Shown one piece after another: positions 9,528-17,592 of a stretch of DNA of 33,500 nt (its first letter is position 1; each line of letters opens with the position of its first letter). Below the pieces are notes generated by a model that had not been told where the DNA came from, made no database searches, and saw nothing but the letters and a program-made list of their open reading frames with translations. The position numbers and the translations under genes are program-made. The stretch lies in assembly GCA_947467125.1 (NCBI GenBank), contig CANIGN010000004.1:1-33500 (forward strand). The letters are read 5' to 3'. The stretch comes from Bacteriovoracaceae bacterium. GTDB lineage: Bacteria > Bdellovibrionota > UBA2428.

Positions 9528-10025
9528 TTATTTCTCTTGTGCTTTGAGTCTGTTTTTGACGAAAGAAATTACGTTCTTAAGAACAGGAACTTGTTCGTAG
9601 ATAAACTCGCCCATATCAAAATAGTCTCTGTGGTAAATACATTTTCCACTTTCAGTTGAAAAGACAATATGCGAATTGCCAGAGACAGCAATTTCTTTTC
9701 CTGAATTGAGTCCCTTTGCTCTCAAGTGCATCACCCAAAATAAGACTTCTTCATTTCCACTGACGAGCTGTTTTTCAAAATCAAATTTAATATAATCAAC
9801 GTTTTTATAAAGATGAGAATAGTAATCTTTTACTTGCGCAGAACCACGTAGCTCGTTGATAGGATCTCGGAAGACAATTTTGGAATCATAAAATTCATCC
9901 ACAAGATTCATGGATTGAGCTGTGAGTTTAGAAAAGAATTCTTTTGATCCGACTTTGGGTGCCGCCATAAGGACTTTAGTTTGACCTAAAAAAATAAAAG
10001 AAACGATTAAGAAAATCTTTTTCAT
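9528..10025 (-). CDS. Exported SnoaL/NTF2-like protein
   Basis: Signal peptide MKKIFLIVSFIFLGQTKVLMAA; FRDPINELRG and YHRDYFDMGEFIYEQVPVLKNVISFVKNRL motifs. Confidence 0.75.
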   Translation of the reverse strand: MKKIFLIVSFIFLGQTKVLMAAPKVGSKEFFSKLTAQSMNLVDEFYDSKIVFRDPINELRGSAQVKDYYSHLYKNVDYIKFDFEKQLVSGNEEVLFWVMHLRAKGLNSGKEIAVSGNSHIVFSTESGKCIYHRDYFDMGEFIYEQVPVLKNVISFVKNRLKAQEK

Positions 10026-10085
10026 GAAATGAGCTTAGTAGAATTATGCTGCAAATTGCCAAACCCTGACGCAGCGAACTTGGTC

Positions 10086-10712
10086 TTAGTTTGTAGTTGT
10101 ATCTTTTATTCCGCGACTTTTTAAAGTTCGTTCTACCATTTTTAGAAAAACAGACTCGAGTCTTTGTTGAGTCTCTTCACCCTCGATTGCACCCAGTGCG
10201 AGGGCAATAGCTTCGAAGGTTGCAAGTCCAGAAAACTTGGGTTCTCTTCTGAGTTTGTATTGTGATTCGCTCCCTTTGAACACTTTTACATGAGGGACGT
10301 CTTCGAGGAGGCTTTCTCTTTTTGCCACTTTAGAGGCTTGGCGCCAGCTCCCATCAGGAACAATCAGGGTGATCGGACGAGAAATTTTAGAAAGATATTC
10401 TGGCGTTAGAACTTCAGCTTTTTCTGAAGGGTAAAGAAGAAGGGGAGTGTTTGCGGAATTAAGGATTTCTTCAAGAGGGACGCTTTGCTCAATCATGCCT
10501 CTCAAGTGAATTTCACAACGAGGAAGGCAGAGTTTTGCAAGGCGAGCTGTATTTGTTGTGAGGAAGCGTTCTCGGTGATGCATCAAAACGTGCACAGAGC
10601 TTTGAATGTTTTGAAGCGACTTTTTGCATTCTTGAGCTTCAAGGCAAAGACAATAATTGAGCAACATTTGGCAAGTCTGGCAGCGGTTGTGGGGTTTGTA
10701 TTGTCGACTCAT
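10086..10712 (-). CDS. tapT: DTW-domain protein, probable tRNA-uridine aminocarboxypropyltransferase (TapT-like)
   Basis: N-terminal Cys cluster CQTCQMLLNYCLCLE; LIVPDGSWRQASKVAKRE (DxxW motif); LRREP..SGLATFEAIALAL. Confidence 0.85.
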   Translation of the reverse strand: MSRQYKPHNRCQTCQMLLNYCLCLEAQECKKSLQNIQSSVHVLMHHRERFLTTNTARLAKLCLPRCEIHLRGMIEQSVPLEEILNSANTPLLLYPSEKAEVLTPEYLSKISRPITLIVPDGSWRQASKVAKRESLLEDVPHVKVFKGSESQYKLRREPKFSGLATFEAIALALGAIEGEETQQRLESVFLKMVERTLKSRGIKDTTTN

Positions 10713-11539
10713 GGTTTTTGTGAGGCTCTTAAGTTTTTCATGATCCTTGGAATTTCAGTCAAAAGATCACTCGCCATCAAACCTAAATAATCTATATTTT
10801 CGATCCATTCATCTGCAATTTTTCCGTGTAGGGTTGCGCTAAGGCAGGCAGCCTTTAAGGGAGAGAGTCCTTGAGCTAAAAACCCAGCGATCATTCCTGT
10901 TAAAACATCTCCAGTCCCAGCTTTTGCAAGAGTTTTGTTTCCTGTTTGAATCTGGATGATGCCGTCATCGTTTGCAATGAGTGTTTGTTTCCCTTTGAGT
11001 AGGATGTGGCAACCGAATTTCTTTTGAGCCAAGAGAATGTATTTAAGTCTGTTTTCATGAATTTCAACAGCTTTTTTTTTAAGTAAGCGAGCAAGTTCTC
11101 CTTCGTGAGGAGTCAGTATCCACGATTTTGGTAATTGAATGTTTTTGAGTTGAGCCAATATATTGAGGGCATCAGCGTCGAGGACAACGTTTGGTTTTTG
11201 AGAGAGAAGAAGAGTTTTTAAAAGATTTTGAGCAGTTAAGGATTTGCCAAGGCCAGGACCAATAGCAACGGATTGAAAGAGGGCTAAACTTTTTTTGAGA
11301 GATTTTTTTTCACAAATTAAAAAATCAGGAAAATTTTTGGAAATAAAATATGGAGAAGTTTTTAAAAGATAAACATATCCTGCGCCCACACGAGAGGCTG
11401 CCGTCGCAGAAAGTATGGCTGCTCCAGGCATTTGAGGAGAGCCCGCAATAATGAGAGTTTTTCCTCCCATGTTTTTATAGGCGGATTCTGTTCTCTTAGG
11501 AAGAGCTTTTTGAGTTTCTTTGAGTGAGAAACTTTTCAT
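10709..11539 (-). CDS. nnrD: ADP-dependent NAD(P)H-hydrate dehydratase (stand-alone, no fused epimerase)
   Basis: GKTLIIAGSPQMPGAAILSATAASRVGAGYV, AIGPGLGKS, VLDADALN, LTPHEGELARLL, LAKAGTGDVLTGMIAGFLAQG. Confidence 0.93.
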   Translation of the reverse strand: MKSFSLKETQKALPKRTESAYKNMGGKTLIIAGSPQMPGAAILSATAASRVGAGYVYLLKTSPYFISKNFPDFLICEKKSLKKSLALFQSVAIGPGLGKSLTAQNLLKTLLLSQKPNVVLDADALNILAQLKNIQLPKSWILTPHEGELARLLKKKAVEIHENRLKYILLAQKKFGCHILLKGKQTLIANDDGIIQIQTGNKTLAKAGTGDVLTGMIAGFLAQGLSPLKAACLSATLHGKIADEWIENIDYLGLMASDLLTEIPRIMKNLRASQKP

Positions 11540-13713
11540 GAAATATTTCTATTCCAAGATTGAAGGTCTGTTTGAAGAAGAGAAGCTTCTTTTTGAAGTT
11601 GTTCGATGAGTTCATTGTTTTGAGGTGTTTTTTCGAGATCTTCACAGATTGAAGAAAGCTTTGTAGCTCCAATTGTCGAGCTTCCTGATTTAAGACGGTG
11701 AGCACTTTGTTTAATCTTTTCTAAATCACGATTGGCTTGAGAGCTTGTGATGGATTCAAGGGCATTGGGAAGAGTTTCTAAGAAAGAATCAACAACTTTT
11801 TGGATAGTTAAAAGATCTGTTTGTTCTGCGAGCTTTTTTAGAATTTCCCATTGGATTGAGGAATGAGCGGGTATCTCGTTTGTCAGAAAATAACTTTTTA
11901 AAACGATTTCTAGATCGTTCCTTCGAATAGGCTTAATGAGTTGAGTTTTCATTCCTGCAGCAGCACAGCGCTCTTTGTCGCCGGGGAGGGCGCTTGCGGT
12001 CATTGCAACAATGGGTATATGGGGATTTATCTTGTGAATTTCTTGGCTTGCCTCAAATCCATTCATTTCAGGCATTTGGCAATCCATAAGAATAATTTTG
12101 TATTCATTTTTTTGTGCCGCTATGAGAGCTTTTTTTCCATTATCAACAATATCTGCTGTAATGTTAAATCGCTTGAGGTGTTCGAGCATAACTATTTGAT
12201 TTACGGGATCATCCTCAGCAACAAGAACGGAAGCTCCTTTTGACGGAGTTTTCCAAGAAGAGACATTTTTATAAGACTGAGTTTTTTGAGGTGGAGAAAG
12301 TTCTTTATCTTCGGTTATTTTTTTATCTATGTTTGTGTGTGATGGCAGTATGAGAGGAATTTCAAAATAAAATGTTGCCCCTTTACCTGCATCACTTTTA
12401 ACTCCAATGCTCCCTTTCATAAGATCAACAAGTTTTTTGGAGATTGCTAAACCCAATCCTGTTCCATAATTCTTAGATCCATTTGTGGTAGAAGATTGGG
12501 AAAAGGGTTTGAAGAGATTTTCTTTGAGATTTAGATCCAGTCCCGGACCGCAATCGGAGATACTAAATCTCAAAAGTTTTGATTGAGTGTCATAATCCTG
12601 AGCGATTTCAATCGATGCTTTGATCTCGCCTTGATCAGAAAACTTAACAGCATTTGAAATAAAATTCGCAAGTACTTGAGAAATGCGACCCCCGTCACCC
12701 AGGGCTTGGGGGGGAACTTTATCCGAAATAAAAGTTGAGATTTGAAGCCCCTTATTTTTAGCGCGAGCTTCAAAGAGGTCGCATGCAAAACGCAGGAGAT
12801 GTTCTGGAGAAAAAACTCCGACTTCTAAATTGAGCTTCCCTGCTTCAATCTTTGAGAAATCAAGGACTTCATTTACTATTCGGAGAAGGGATTCGCCCGA
12901 TGTGCGAATGATGTGAACGAAGTGACGGTCTTCGGGACTTAATCTTTCAGAATTTTCAAAAAGATCGGCCGTGCTGATGATTCCATTGAGAGGGGTTCTG
13001 ATCTCATGGCTGATGTTTGCTAAGAATTCTGATTTTGCATGTGAGGCGCGGATGGCTTCTTCACGAGCTTGCCTCAGAAAAATTTCGCTTTGTATCCGTC
13101 TTTTGCGTTCAAGATAAAAATAATAAGAAGCAAAAAGCACAATTGTGAAGGCCCATGTTGATCCTAATCCTAGAATCTTCATCGATCGACTCACGCTTTT
13201 TTCGATAAAGTTCATGTTGGAGTGTAATGTTTCTTCTTCGTGTTTATCGATTGAGTCGATGAGTAATAAAATCGTATTGAGGTGATCGACAGCGTTTTCT
13301 TTAAAGAATAATTCAAGAGCCGTGTCTGTGTTTCCTTTACGCATCTCAAGGATGCTGAGATCCATTTCTTTGAATTTAAGAGAAGTAAGTTCTTTTAATT
13401 GACCAAGGTTTTTTTGTTGAGATCTGTCGTTTGATAAAAGCTTATTGAGGTCACTAAGTTGTTTTTGAATATTTTTTGAGGCTTGGTGATATTTTTTTAA
13501 ATAATCTTCTTCTCCACTTAAAAGAAATCCTCTATGTCCAGCTTCTGCATCTTTAAGGGGGTTTCGGATATCATTTAATTTGGCTTGAACTTGGTACACG
13601 TGTCTTTCGGAGTGCCCTAATTCAACAATGTCTTGCATGGTGAGGTAAGTAACAGTGGAGACACTTGCGAGTAGTAGTAATCCTAGTATGAAACTAAGAT
13701 TGATCTTTCTCAT
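11536..13713 (-). CDS. Hybrid sensor histidine kinase (CHASE3-like sensor, HisKA, HATPase, REC, HPt)
   Basis: DAEAGHRGFLLSGEEDYLKKY (CHASE3), SEFLANISHEIRTPLNGII, HATPase GTGLGLAISKKLVDLMKG, REC VLVAEDDPVNQ...ILMDCQMPEMNG, C-terminal HPt SAHRLKSGSSTIGA. ORF extends to 13767, but that extension runs into a terminator-like hairpin, so Met at 13713 is preferred. Confidence 0.93.
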   Translation of the reverse strand: MRKINLSFILGLLLLASVSTVTYLTMQDIVELGHSERHVYQVQAKLNDIRNPLKDAEAGHRGFLLSGEEDYLKKYHQASKNIQKQLSDLNKLLSNDRSQQKNLGQLKELTSLKFKEMDLSILEMRKGNTDTALELFFKENAVDHLNTILLLIDSIDKHEEETLHSNMNFIEKSVSRSMKILGLGSTWAFTIVLFASYYFYLERKRRIQSEIFLRQAREEAIRASHAKSEFLANISHEIRTPLNGIISTADLFENSERLSPEDRHFVHIIRTSGESLLRIVNEVLDFSKIEAGKLNLEVGVFSPEHLLRFACDLFEARAKNKGLQISTFISDKVPPQALGDGGRISQVLANFISNAVKFSDQGEIKASIEIAQDYDTQSKLLRFSISDCGPGLDLNLKENLFKPFSQSSTTNGSKNYGTGLGLAISKKLVDLMKGSIGVKSDAGKGATFYFEIPLILPSHTNIDKKITEDKELSPPQKTQSYKNVSSWKTPSKGASVLVAEDDPVNQIVMLEHLKRFNITADIVDNGKKALIAAQKNEYKIILMDCQMPEMNGFEASQEIHKINPHIPIVAMTASALPGDKERCAAAGMKTQLIKPIRRNDLEIVLKSYFLTNEIPAHSSIQWEILKKLAEQTDLLTIQKVVDSFLETLPNALESITSSQANRDLEKIKQSAHRLKSGSSTIGATKLSSICEDLEKTPQNNELIEQLQKEASLLQTDLQSWNRNIS

Positions 13714-13750
13714 GAATCGATATGATAGCGGGATTTGATTTTGCAGCAAT

Positions 13751-13790
13751 AAAAAAACGACTCCCACATTGAAGTGAAAGTCGTTTTTTG
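13751..13790 (-). terminator. Intrinsic terminator downstream of the Lys/Ala-rich gene (potentially bidirectional)
   Basis: AAAAAAACGACT ccCACattgaaGTGaa AGTCGTTTTTT: inverted repeat flanked by A/T runs between 13821 and the kinase start. Confidence 0.75.
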
Positions 13791-13820
13791 TTTTCTAAAG
13801 TCTAGGCTTTAGAAGTTAAA

Positions 13821-14048
13821 TTACATAGCGGGTGCTGAGCTAGCTTCTTTTTTAGCTTTTTTCTTAGCTTTCTTTTCAGCTTTCTTAGCTTTCTTTGCGG
13901 CTTTTTTAGCTTTCTTTTCTGCTTTTGCAGGAGCTGCAGCAGGTACTGCTTCTGTAGTTGGTACTGCTTCTGGAGCAGGGGCAGCGTCTTGTGCAAAAGC
14001 AGCTCCAGTTGTGAGGGCAGCGATCATTAAATATGTAAATTTTTTCAT
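13821..14048 (-). CDS. Small secreted Ala/Pro- then Lys/Ala-rich protein
   Basis: 75 aa; signal peptide MKKFTYLMIAALTTGAAFA then QDAAPAPEAVPTTEAVPAAAPAKAEKKAKKAAKKAKKAEKKAKKKAKKEASSAPAM; AAGGAAGA-type RBS upstream (tttcttcctttcaag on + strand); terminator downstream. Confidence 0.75.
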   Translation of the reverse strand: MKKFTYLMIAALTTGAAFAQDAAPAPEAVPTTEAVPAAAPAKAEKKAKKAAKKAKKAEKKAKKKAKKEASSAPAM

Positions 14049-14064
14049 GTTCTATTTCTTCCTT

Positions 14065-14496
14065 TCAAGTTTTTTGCATTTGAGTTCTTTGAAATATTTC
14101 AAAGAACGTTTTGCTAATGAGATCCCCACAAAAATTGGGGTCGAGCGGTTTACGCACAAATAATGGCTTCCGCTTTTCATCACTCAGTAATCTTTCATAC
14201 TCAGTGCTGGGAACACTTGAAACGATAATAAATTGAGGAAAGAGAATTTCAGATTCCGAAAAAAGTTTCCATAATTCCAGTCCTGTCATTTCACCTTTTA
14301 AAAAGAGATTACTAATCACAAGACTAAAAGGAGAAGCGCTTTCAAGCGCACTTGAGATGAGCTGCTCTGCGTCTTCAGCGTTTGTTGTAACTGTAAGGTG
14401 ACTTTTGGGATGAATTTTTTGGATGAGTAAAGACCAAAACTGATGCAGCGCAGTGTCTTCTTCGATCAGCAATACATTCGCCCCAATCTCCGACAT
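14065..14496 (-). CDS. Atypical receiver-domain protein (pseudo-receiver, phospho-Asp replaced by Asn)
   Basis: NVLLIEEDTALHQF, SLVISNLFLKGEMTGLELW, FIIVSSVP, FVRKPLDPN align to the receiver acidic pair, beta3, Thr/Ser and Lys positions. Confidence 0.75.
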   Translation of the reverse strand: MSEIGANVLLIEEDTALHQFWSLLIQKIHPKSHLTVTTNAEDAEQLISSALESASPFSLVISNLFLKGEMTGLELWKLFSESEILFPQFIIVSSVPSTEYERLLSDEKRKPLFVRKPLDPNFCGDLISKTFFEIFQRTQMQKT

Positions 14497-14549
14497 GGAT
14501 TAAACTTCTCATGAGAGTGTTGCGATTGTTCCGAGAGAGTTGTGAAATT

Positions 14550-14577
14550 TTCGCAACATAAAATTCGCAACATAAAA
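14550..14577 (+). promoter_or_regulatory. Tandem 14-bp direct repeat TTCGCAACATAAAA x2 upstream of the OmpR-type regulator
   Basis: Exact repeats 14550-14563 and 14564-14577; inverted core TGTTGCGA at 14518-14525. Confidence 0.6.
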
Positions 14578-14579
14578 AA

Positions 14580-15263
14580 ATGGAAAAAATTTTACTTGTT
14601 GAAGACAGTCCTGAGGTCAAAATAGTTGTACAGGCATCACTCAAGGATTTTGAGGTTCACGCCTGCTCTCGCATTCAAGAAGCTGAAGCTGAATTAAAGA
14701 AAAATAAATTTTCTATCCTGATTTTGGATATTGAGCTTCCGGATGGTGATGGTGTTTCATTTTTTTCTCAATTGCAAAGTCGAGCCGAGTTTTCTTCGCT
14801 CCCTACTTTTTTTCTCACTGGAAAAACGGATCTCTCGCAAAAATTAGCTGCCTTTTCTCTCGGTGCCGATGATTTCATTACAAAACCATTTGAACCAGCC
14901 GAATTAAGAGCTCGCGTTCAAGCTCGACTTAAGAAAAATCGCGTTCAATCCCCAAATGAATTGAAAGTTGGCAATCTCACTCTTTTCAAAGATCAAATGA
15001 AAGCGATTATTTCTTTGTCTGATGAAAAACTTGTTGTTCCTTTGACTCTTCTTGAATTTAAGATTCTTCAATTACTTCTCAAAAGCCCTGAACGAATTTA
15101 TGAGCGCGATGTGATTATTGATGAAGTTTGGGGAAAGGGTGTGAGCCTTGTTGATCGGACTGTCGATGCTCACGTAAGTCACTTGCGAAAGAAGATTTCA
15201 AAAAGCAATTTGCATATCGATGCCATTCCTGGAGTTGGATACAAGGCCACTCTTCAGCTTTAG
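14580..15263 (+). CDS. OmpR/PhoB-family DNA-binding response regulator
   Basis: Receiver KILLVEDSPEV...ILILDIELPDGDG...FLTGK...ITKPFEPAEL plus C-terminal winged helix LLEFKILQLLLKSPERIYERDVIIDEVWG...RTVDAHVSHLRKKI...GVGYKA. Confidence 0.95.
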   Translation: MEKILLVEDSPEVKIVVQASLKDFEVHACSRIQEAEAELKKNKFSILILDIELPDGDGVSFFSQLQSRAEFSSLPTFFLTGKTDLSQKLAAFSLGADDFITKPFEPAELRARVQARLKKNRVQSPNELKVGNLTLFKDQMKAIISLSDEKLVVPLTLLEFKILQLLLKSPERIYERDVIIDEVWGKGVSLVDRTVDAHVSHLRKKISKSNLHIDAIPGVGYKATLQL

Positions 15264-16343
15264 TTAGCGGTATTCGTATCTAACTTCAGCAGGTTGAGTG
15301 TCGCTTGATTGAGTGACTTCAAAATGAATACGCCCAACTTCGCGTCCATCCGTTGTTTCAACCGAAACTCTCCAGTCGCCTGCTTCGTAGTTTGCTTTTG
15401 CGATAAATCCTCGGTACCCATCTTCGCGGCCTCCAATGATATTCAAAGGAACTGCGTCTCTGGGTTCCCAGCCTAATTTAGGATTTTTAAAAAACCATCG
15501 AACGGTCAATTGATCTTGAAAGCGAGTGGGTGAAAAAATTTGAACAAAGCAGTGAATTCGATCGCCTGGTTGGGCTTCAAAGCTTTGATCTCCGCTTTGC
15601 CAAAAAAGCCACTTAGATCGAGTGAGTCCAAGTTTGTATTGCGTGCCTTCTTTTTTGATCGAGTGATAAATCCCAATGTTTTTCATAGAAAGGGGAACAG
15701 GCGGTAGAACTTTGAAGAAATATAAAAGTGAATAAAGAGTGATGACAAAAATAAAAGGAAATTGAACATCCTTAAATAGACTTCGATTTTTAATTCGAGA
15801 TTTTAAGAAACGTAAAAAAAAGTGAAGAATTGCGTAGGCGACCGCAATTGAAAGAAGAAAGATTAAGAGGCCCATCGTTTTTGCCAATATGGGAAGCAAG
15901 ATGTTCATATAAGAAATTAAGCAAAGGCCAAAAAGAGCGTTCCGTAAAAAGTTTTTGGAAATTTGCGCGGGTCTCACTTCGTTTAAAAATAAAAGTAGCG
16001 CAAGAAGAGCTAAGAAATAGAGAGAGCTGACGAAAGATCCGCTTTTAAAATAAAAAATTGTATAAACGTTGAGCAAAGTTCCGAGCATGAAATGCAAGAT
16101 CCCTTCGCGATAAGCCCAGATTTTAAGAAACCAAGACGGGATTTGGGTTGCCTTTTCTTCGCAAAATAAATCCCAAGCAATAATAAGCGCCGACAGGGTG
16201 AGGTACGTTGCCTGGTGTATGAGCATTAGGGGATCGTCAATTCGATGAAGAAGAAACGCATCAAAAGAAAATCCTGCTATAAAAAAAGCAAGAGGTTCCC
16301 ATTTTTTGTATTTGTGAAGAGTTGCTTTTAAAGCATCAAACAT
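15264..16343 (-). CDS. Multi-TM membrane protein with C-terminal DUF2914-like domain
   Basis: N-terminal TM segments; C-terminal HCFVQIFSPTRFQDQLTVRWFFKN...GYRGFIAKANYEAGDWRVSVETTDGREVGRIHFEV. Confidence 0.8.
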   Translation of the reverse strand: MFDALKATLHKYKKWEPLAFFIAGFSFDAFLLHRIDDPLMLIHQATYLTLSALIIAWDLFCEEKATQIPSWFLKIWAYREGILHFMLGTLLNVYTIFYFKSGSFVSSLYFLALLALLLFLNEVRPAQISKNFLRNALFGLCLISYMNILLPILAKTMGLLIFLLSIAVAYAILHFFLRFLKSRIKNRSLFKDVQFPFIFVITLYSLLYFFKVLPPVPLSMKNIGIYHSIKKEGTQYKLGLTRSKWLFWQSGDQSFEAQPGDRIHCFVQIFSPTRFQDQLTVRWFFKNPKLGWEPRDAVPLNIIGGREDGYRGFIAKANYEAGDWRVSVETTDGREVGRIHFEVTQSSDTQPAEVRYEYR

Positions 16344-16352
16344 GAATCCATT

Positions 16353-17531
16353 TTAAAACAAATCGACGTTAGAATGAATGAGGACAAGGTTTGTTTCTGC
16401 TTCTTTGAAAACAGAAAAATCATTGTCTGTCACAAGAGCAAGCGTTTGAGCGTCGACTCTTGCGATACCTTCGATTTTTTCGAGCTGAGTGAGACCAAGC
16501 GCTGTCAGATCTATGACGAATTCTTTTTGTGCGAGAGGGCCTTTGTTGAGATCGATTTTGTAAATCTTGTGAATTGATTTGTTGCCTGTTTTGGAGTTTT
16601 GCTCAATGACAAGAAACTTTTTCCCACCAAGAGCAACCGCATCCCCAATCTTATCGGCTTCTAAGGAATCAAGTTCGTAAGTGAATTCATTGGTGACCTT
16701 TTTTTGTTGAGTATCAAATTCAATAATAGGAATTTGTTTTTCAATTTTTTTGTCTTCAAGACTTTTCTTGAGGGGACTTTGTAAAAATGCGTAGATCTTT
16801 TTTTGATCGTAGGCGATCGCTTCAAATCCTCTATTAAGTTGTCTGTCTCTTAAACTTGAAGGGAGAACTTCTTTTCCAAAAAATTTATTTTTTTCATGAG
16901 AATCAATTGGAACAAAGCGATCGATCAACATGTAGTTTGATGAAAAATGAAGAATAGAAGGCCGATATTCCTCACACATCCAAATATCTTTTCGTTCGTC
17001 TCTCGTGATCCCTTCTAAGTCGAGACCCATGGGATCAAGCGGGACTTCATTCCCTTTTGAATCCAGGGGGATTTCGTCGGCATCAGACCTTTTGCTTCTT
17101 GGATCTAAATTGGGGAGACCGGTGATAAATTTTCCATTTTTGTTAAGAAGTGGAATTTGTTCGAGGACTTTGAGGCTTTTGCTTTGTGTGTTGAGTTCGA
17201 GTTTGACAACTAAAGGAGCAAATTGAGGGACGGAAAAGCGTCGAGCAGGAAAATTTGATTTTTTTTCGATGTCGCCGTTTGGTCCCCGGTCGGTATGAGT
17301 TGTGAAAATGAGTTTATTTTTCTTTTTGTTCAGGGATTCGAAATAAAGACCAGAAAATCCTCCTATGCGGAGTTTGCCGTCTCCACCAAAAAGAAGAGGA
17401 GCAGGATCAAGTTTAAAGACCTCATAAGAAAACTGAGCAGATTTTTGAGGTGAGTCTGATTTGTTTTGAAAAACTTTATTGGAAGAACAAGAAACACAAA
17501 AAAGAATTGTTAAAATCAGCCAATTTTTCAT
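16353..17531 (-). CDS. Esterase-like/phytase-like lipoprotein
   Basis: Signal and lipobox-like MKNWLILTILFCVSC; GGFSGLYFESLNKKKNKLIFTTHTDRGPNG, LDPMGLDLEGITRDERKDIWMCEEYRPSI, FEAIAYD, KIGDAVALGGKKFLVIEQN motifs; ORF extends to 17567. Confidence 0.8.
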   Translation of the reverse strand: MKNWLILTILFCVSCSSNKVFQNKSDSPQKSAQFSYEVFKLDPAPLLFGGDGKLRIGGFSGLYFESLNKKKNKLIFTTHTDRGPNGDIEKKSNFPARRFSVPQFAPLVVKLELNTQSKSLKVLEQIPLLNKNGKFITGLPNLDPRSKRSDADEIPLDSKGNEVPLDPMGLDLEGITRDERKDIWMCEEYRPSILHFSSNYMLIDRFVPIDSHEKNKFFGKEVLPSSLRDRQLNRGFEAIAYDQKKIYAFLQSPLKKSLEDKKIEKQIPIIEFDTQQKKVTNEFTYELDSLEADKIGDAVALGGKKFLVIEQNSKTGNKSIHKIYKIDLNKGPLAQKEFVIDLTALGLTQLEKIEGIARVDAQTLALVTDNDFSVFKEAETNLVLIHSNVDLF

Positions 17532-17592
17532 GCATTTACGTATAGGCTTAAATTCTTTTTGACACAAATAAGACAGGAATTAAGTTCAGCTT

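Noticed and set aside
13802-13996. ORF MHKTLPLLQKQYQLQKQYLLQLLQKQKRKLKKPQ... on the - strand
   Set aside because: It is the alternate frame of the Lys/Ala-rich repeat gene (13821-14048); periodic codon content creates a spurious open frame, and the other frame has a signal peptide and RBS.
13821-14048. Lys/Ala-rich protein as a histone H1-like chromatin protein accompanying the bacterial histone
   Set aside because: It carries a clear Sec-type signal peptide, so cytoplasmic DNA binding is unlikely.
14550-14577. Tandem repeat as a CRISPR array
   Set aside because: Only two copies, 14 bp each, no spacers and no cas genes nearby.
14375-14644. - strand ORF spanning the divergent region between the pseudo-receiver and OmpR-type regulator
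   Set aside because: Overlaps both supported genes and the repeat region; no coding motifs.
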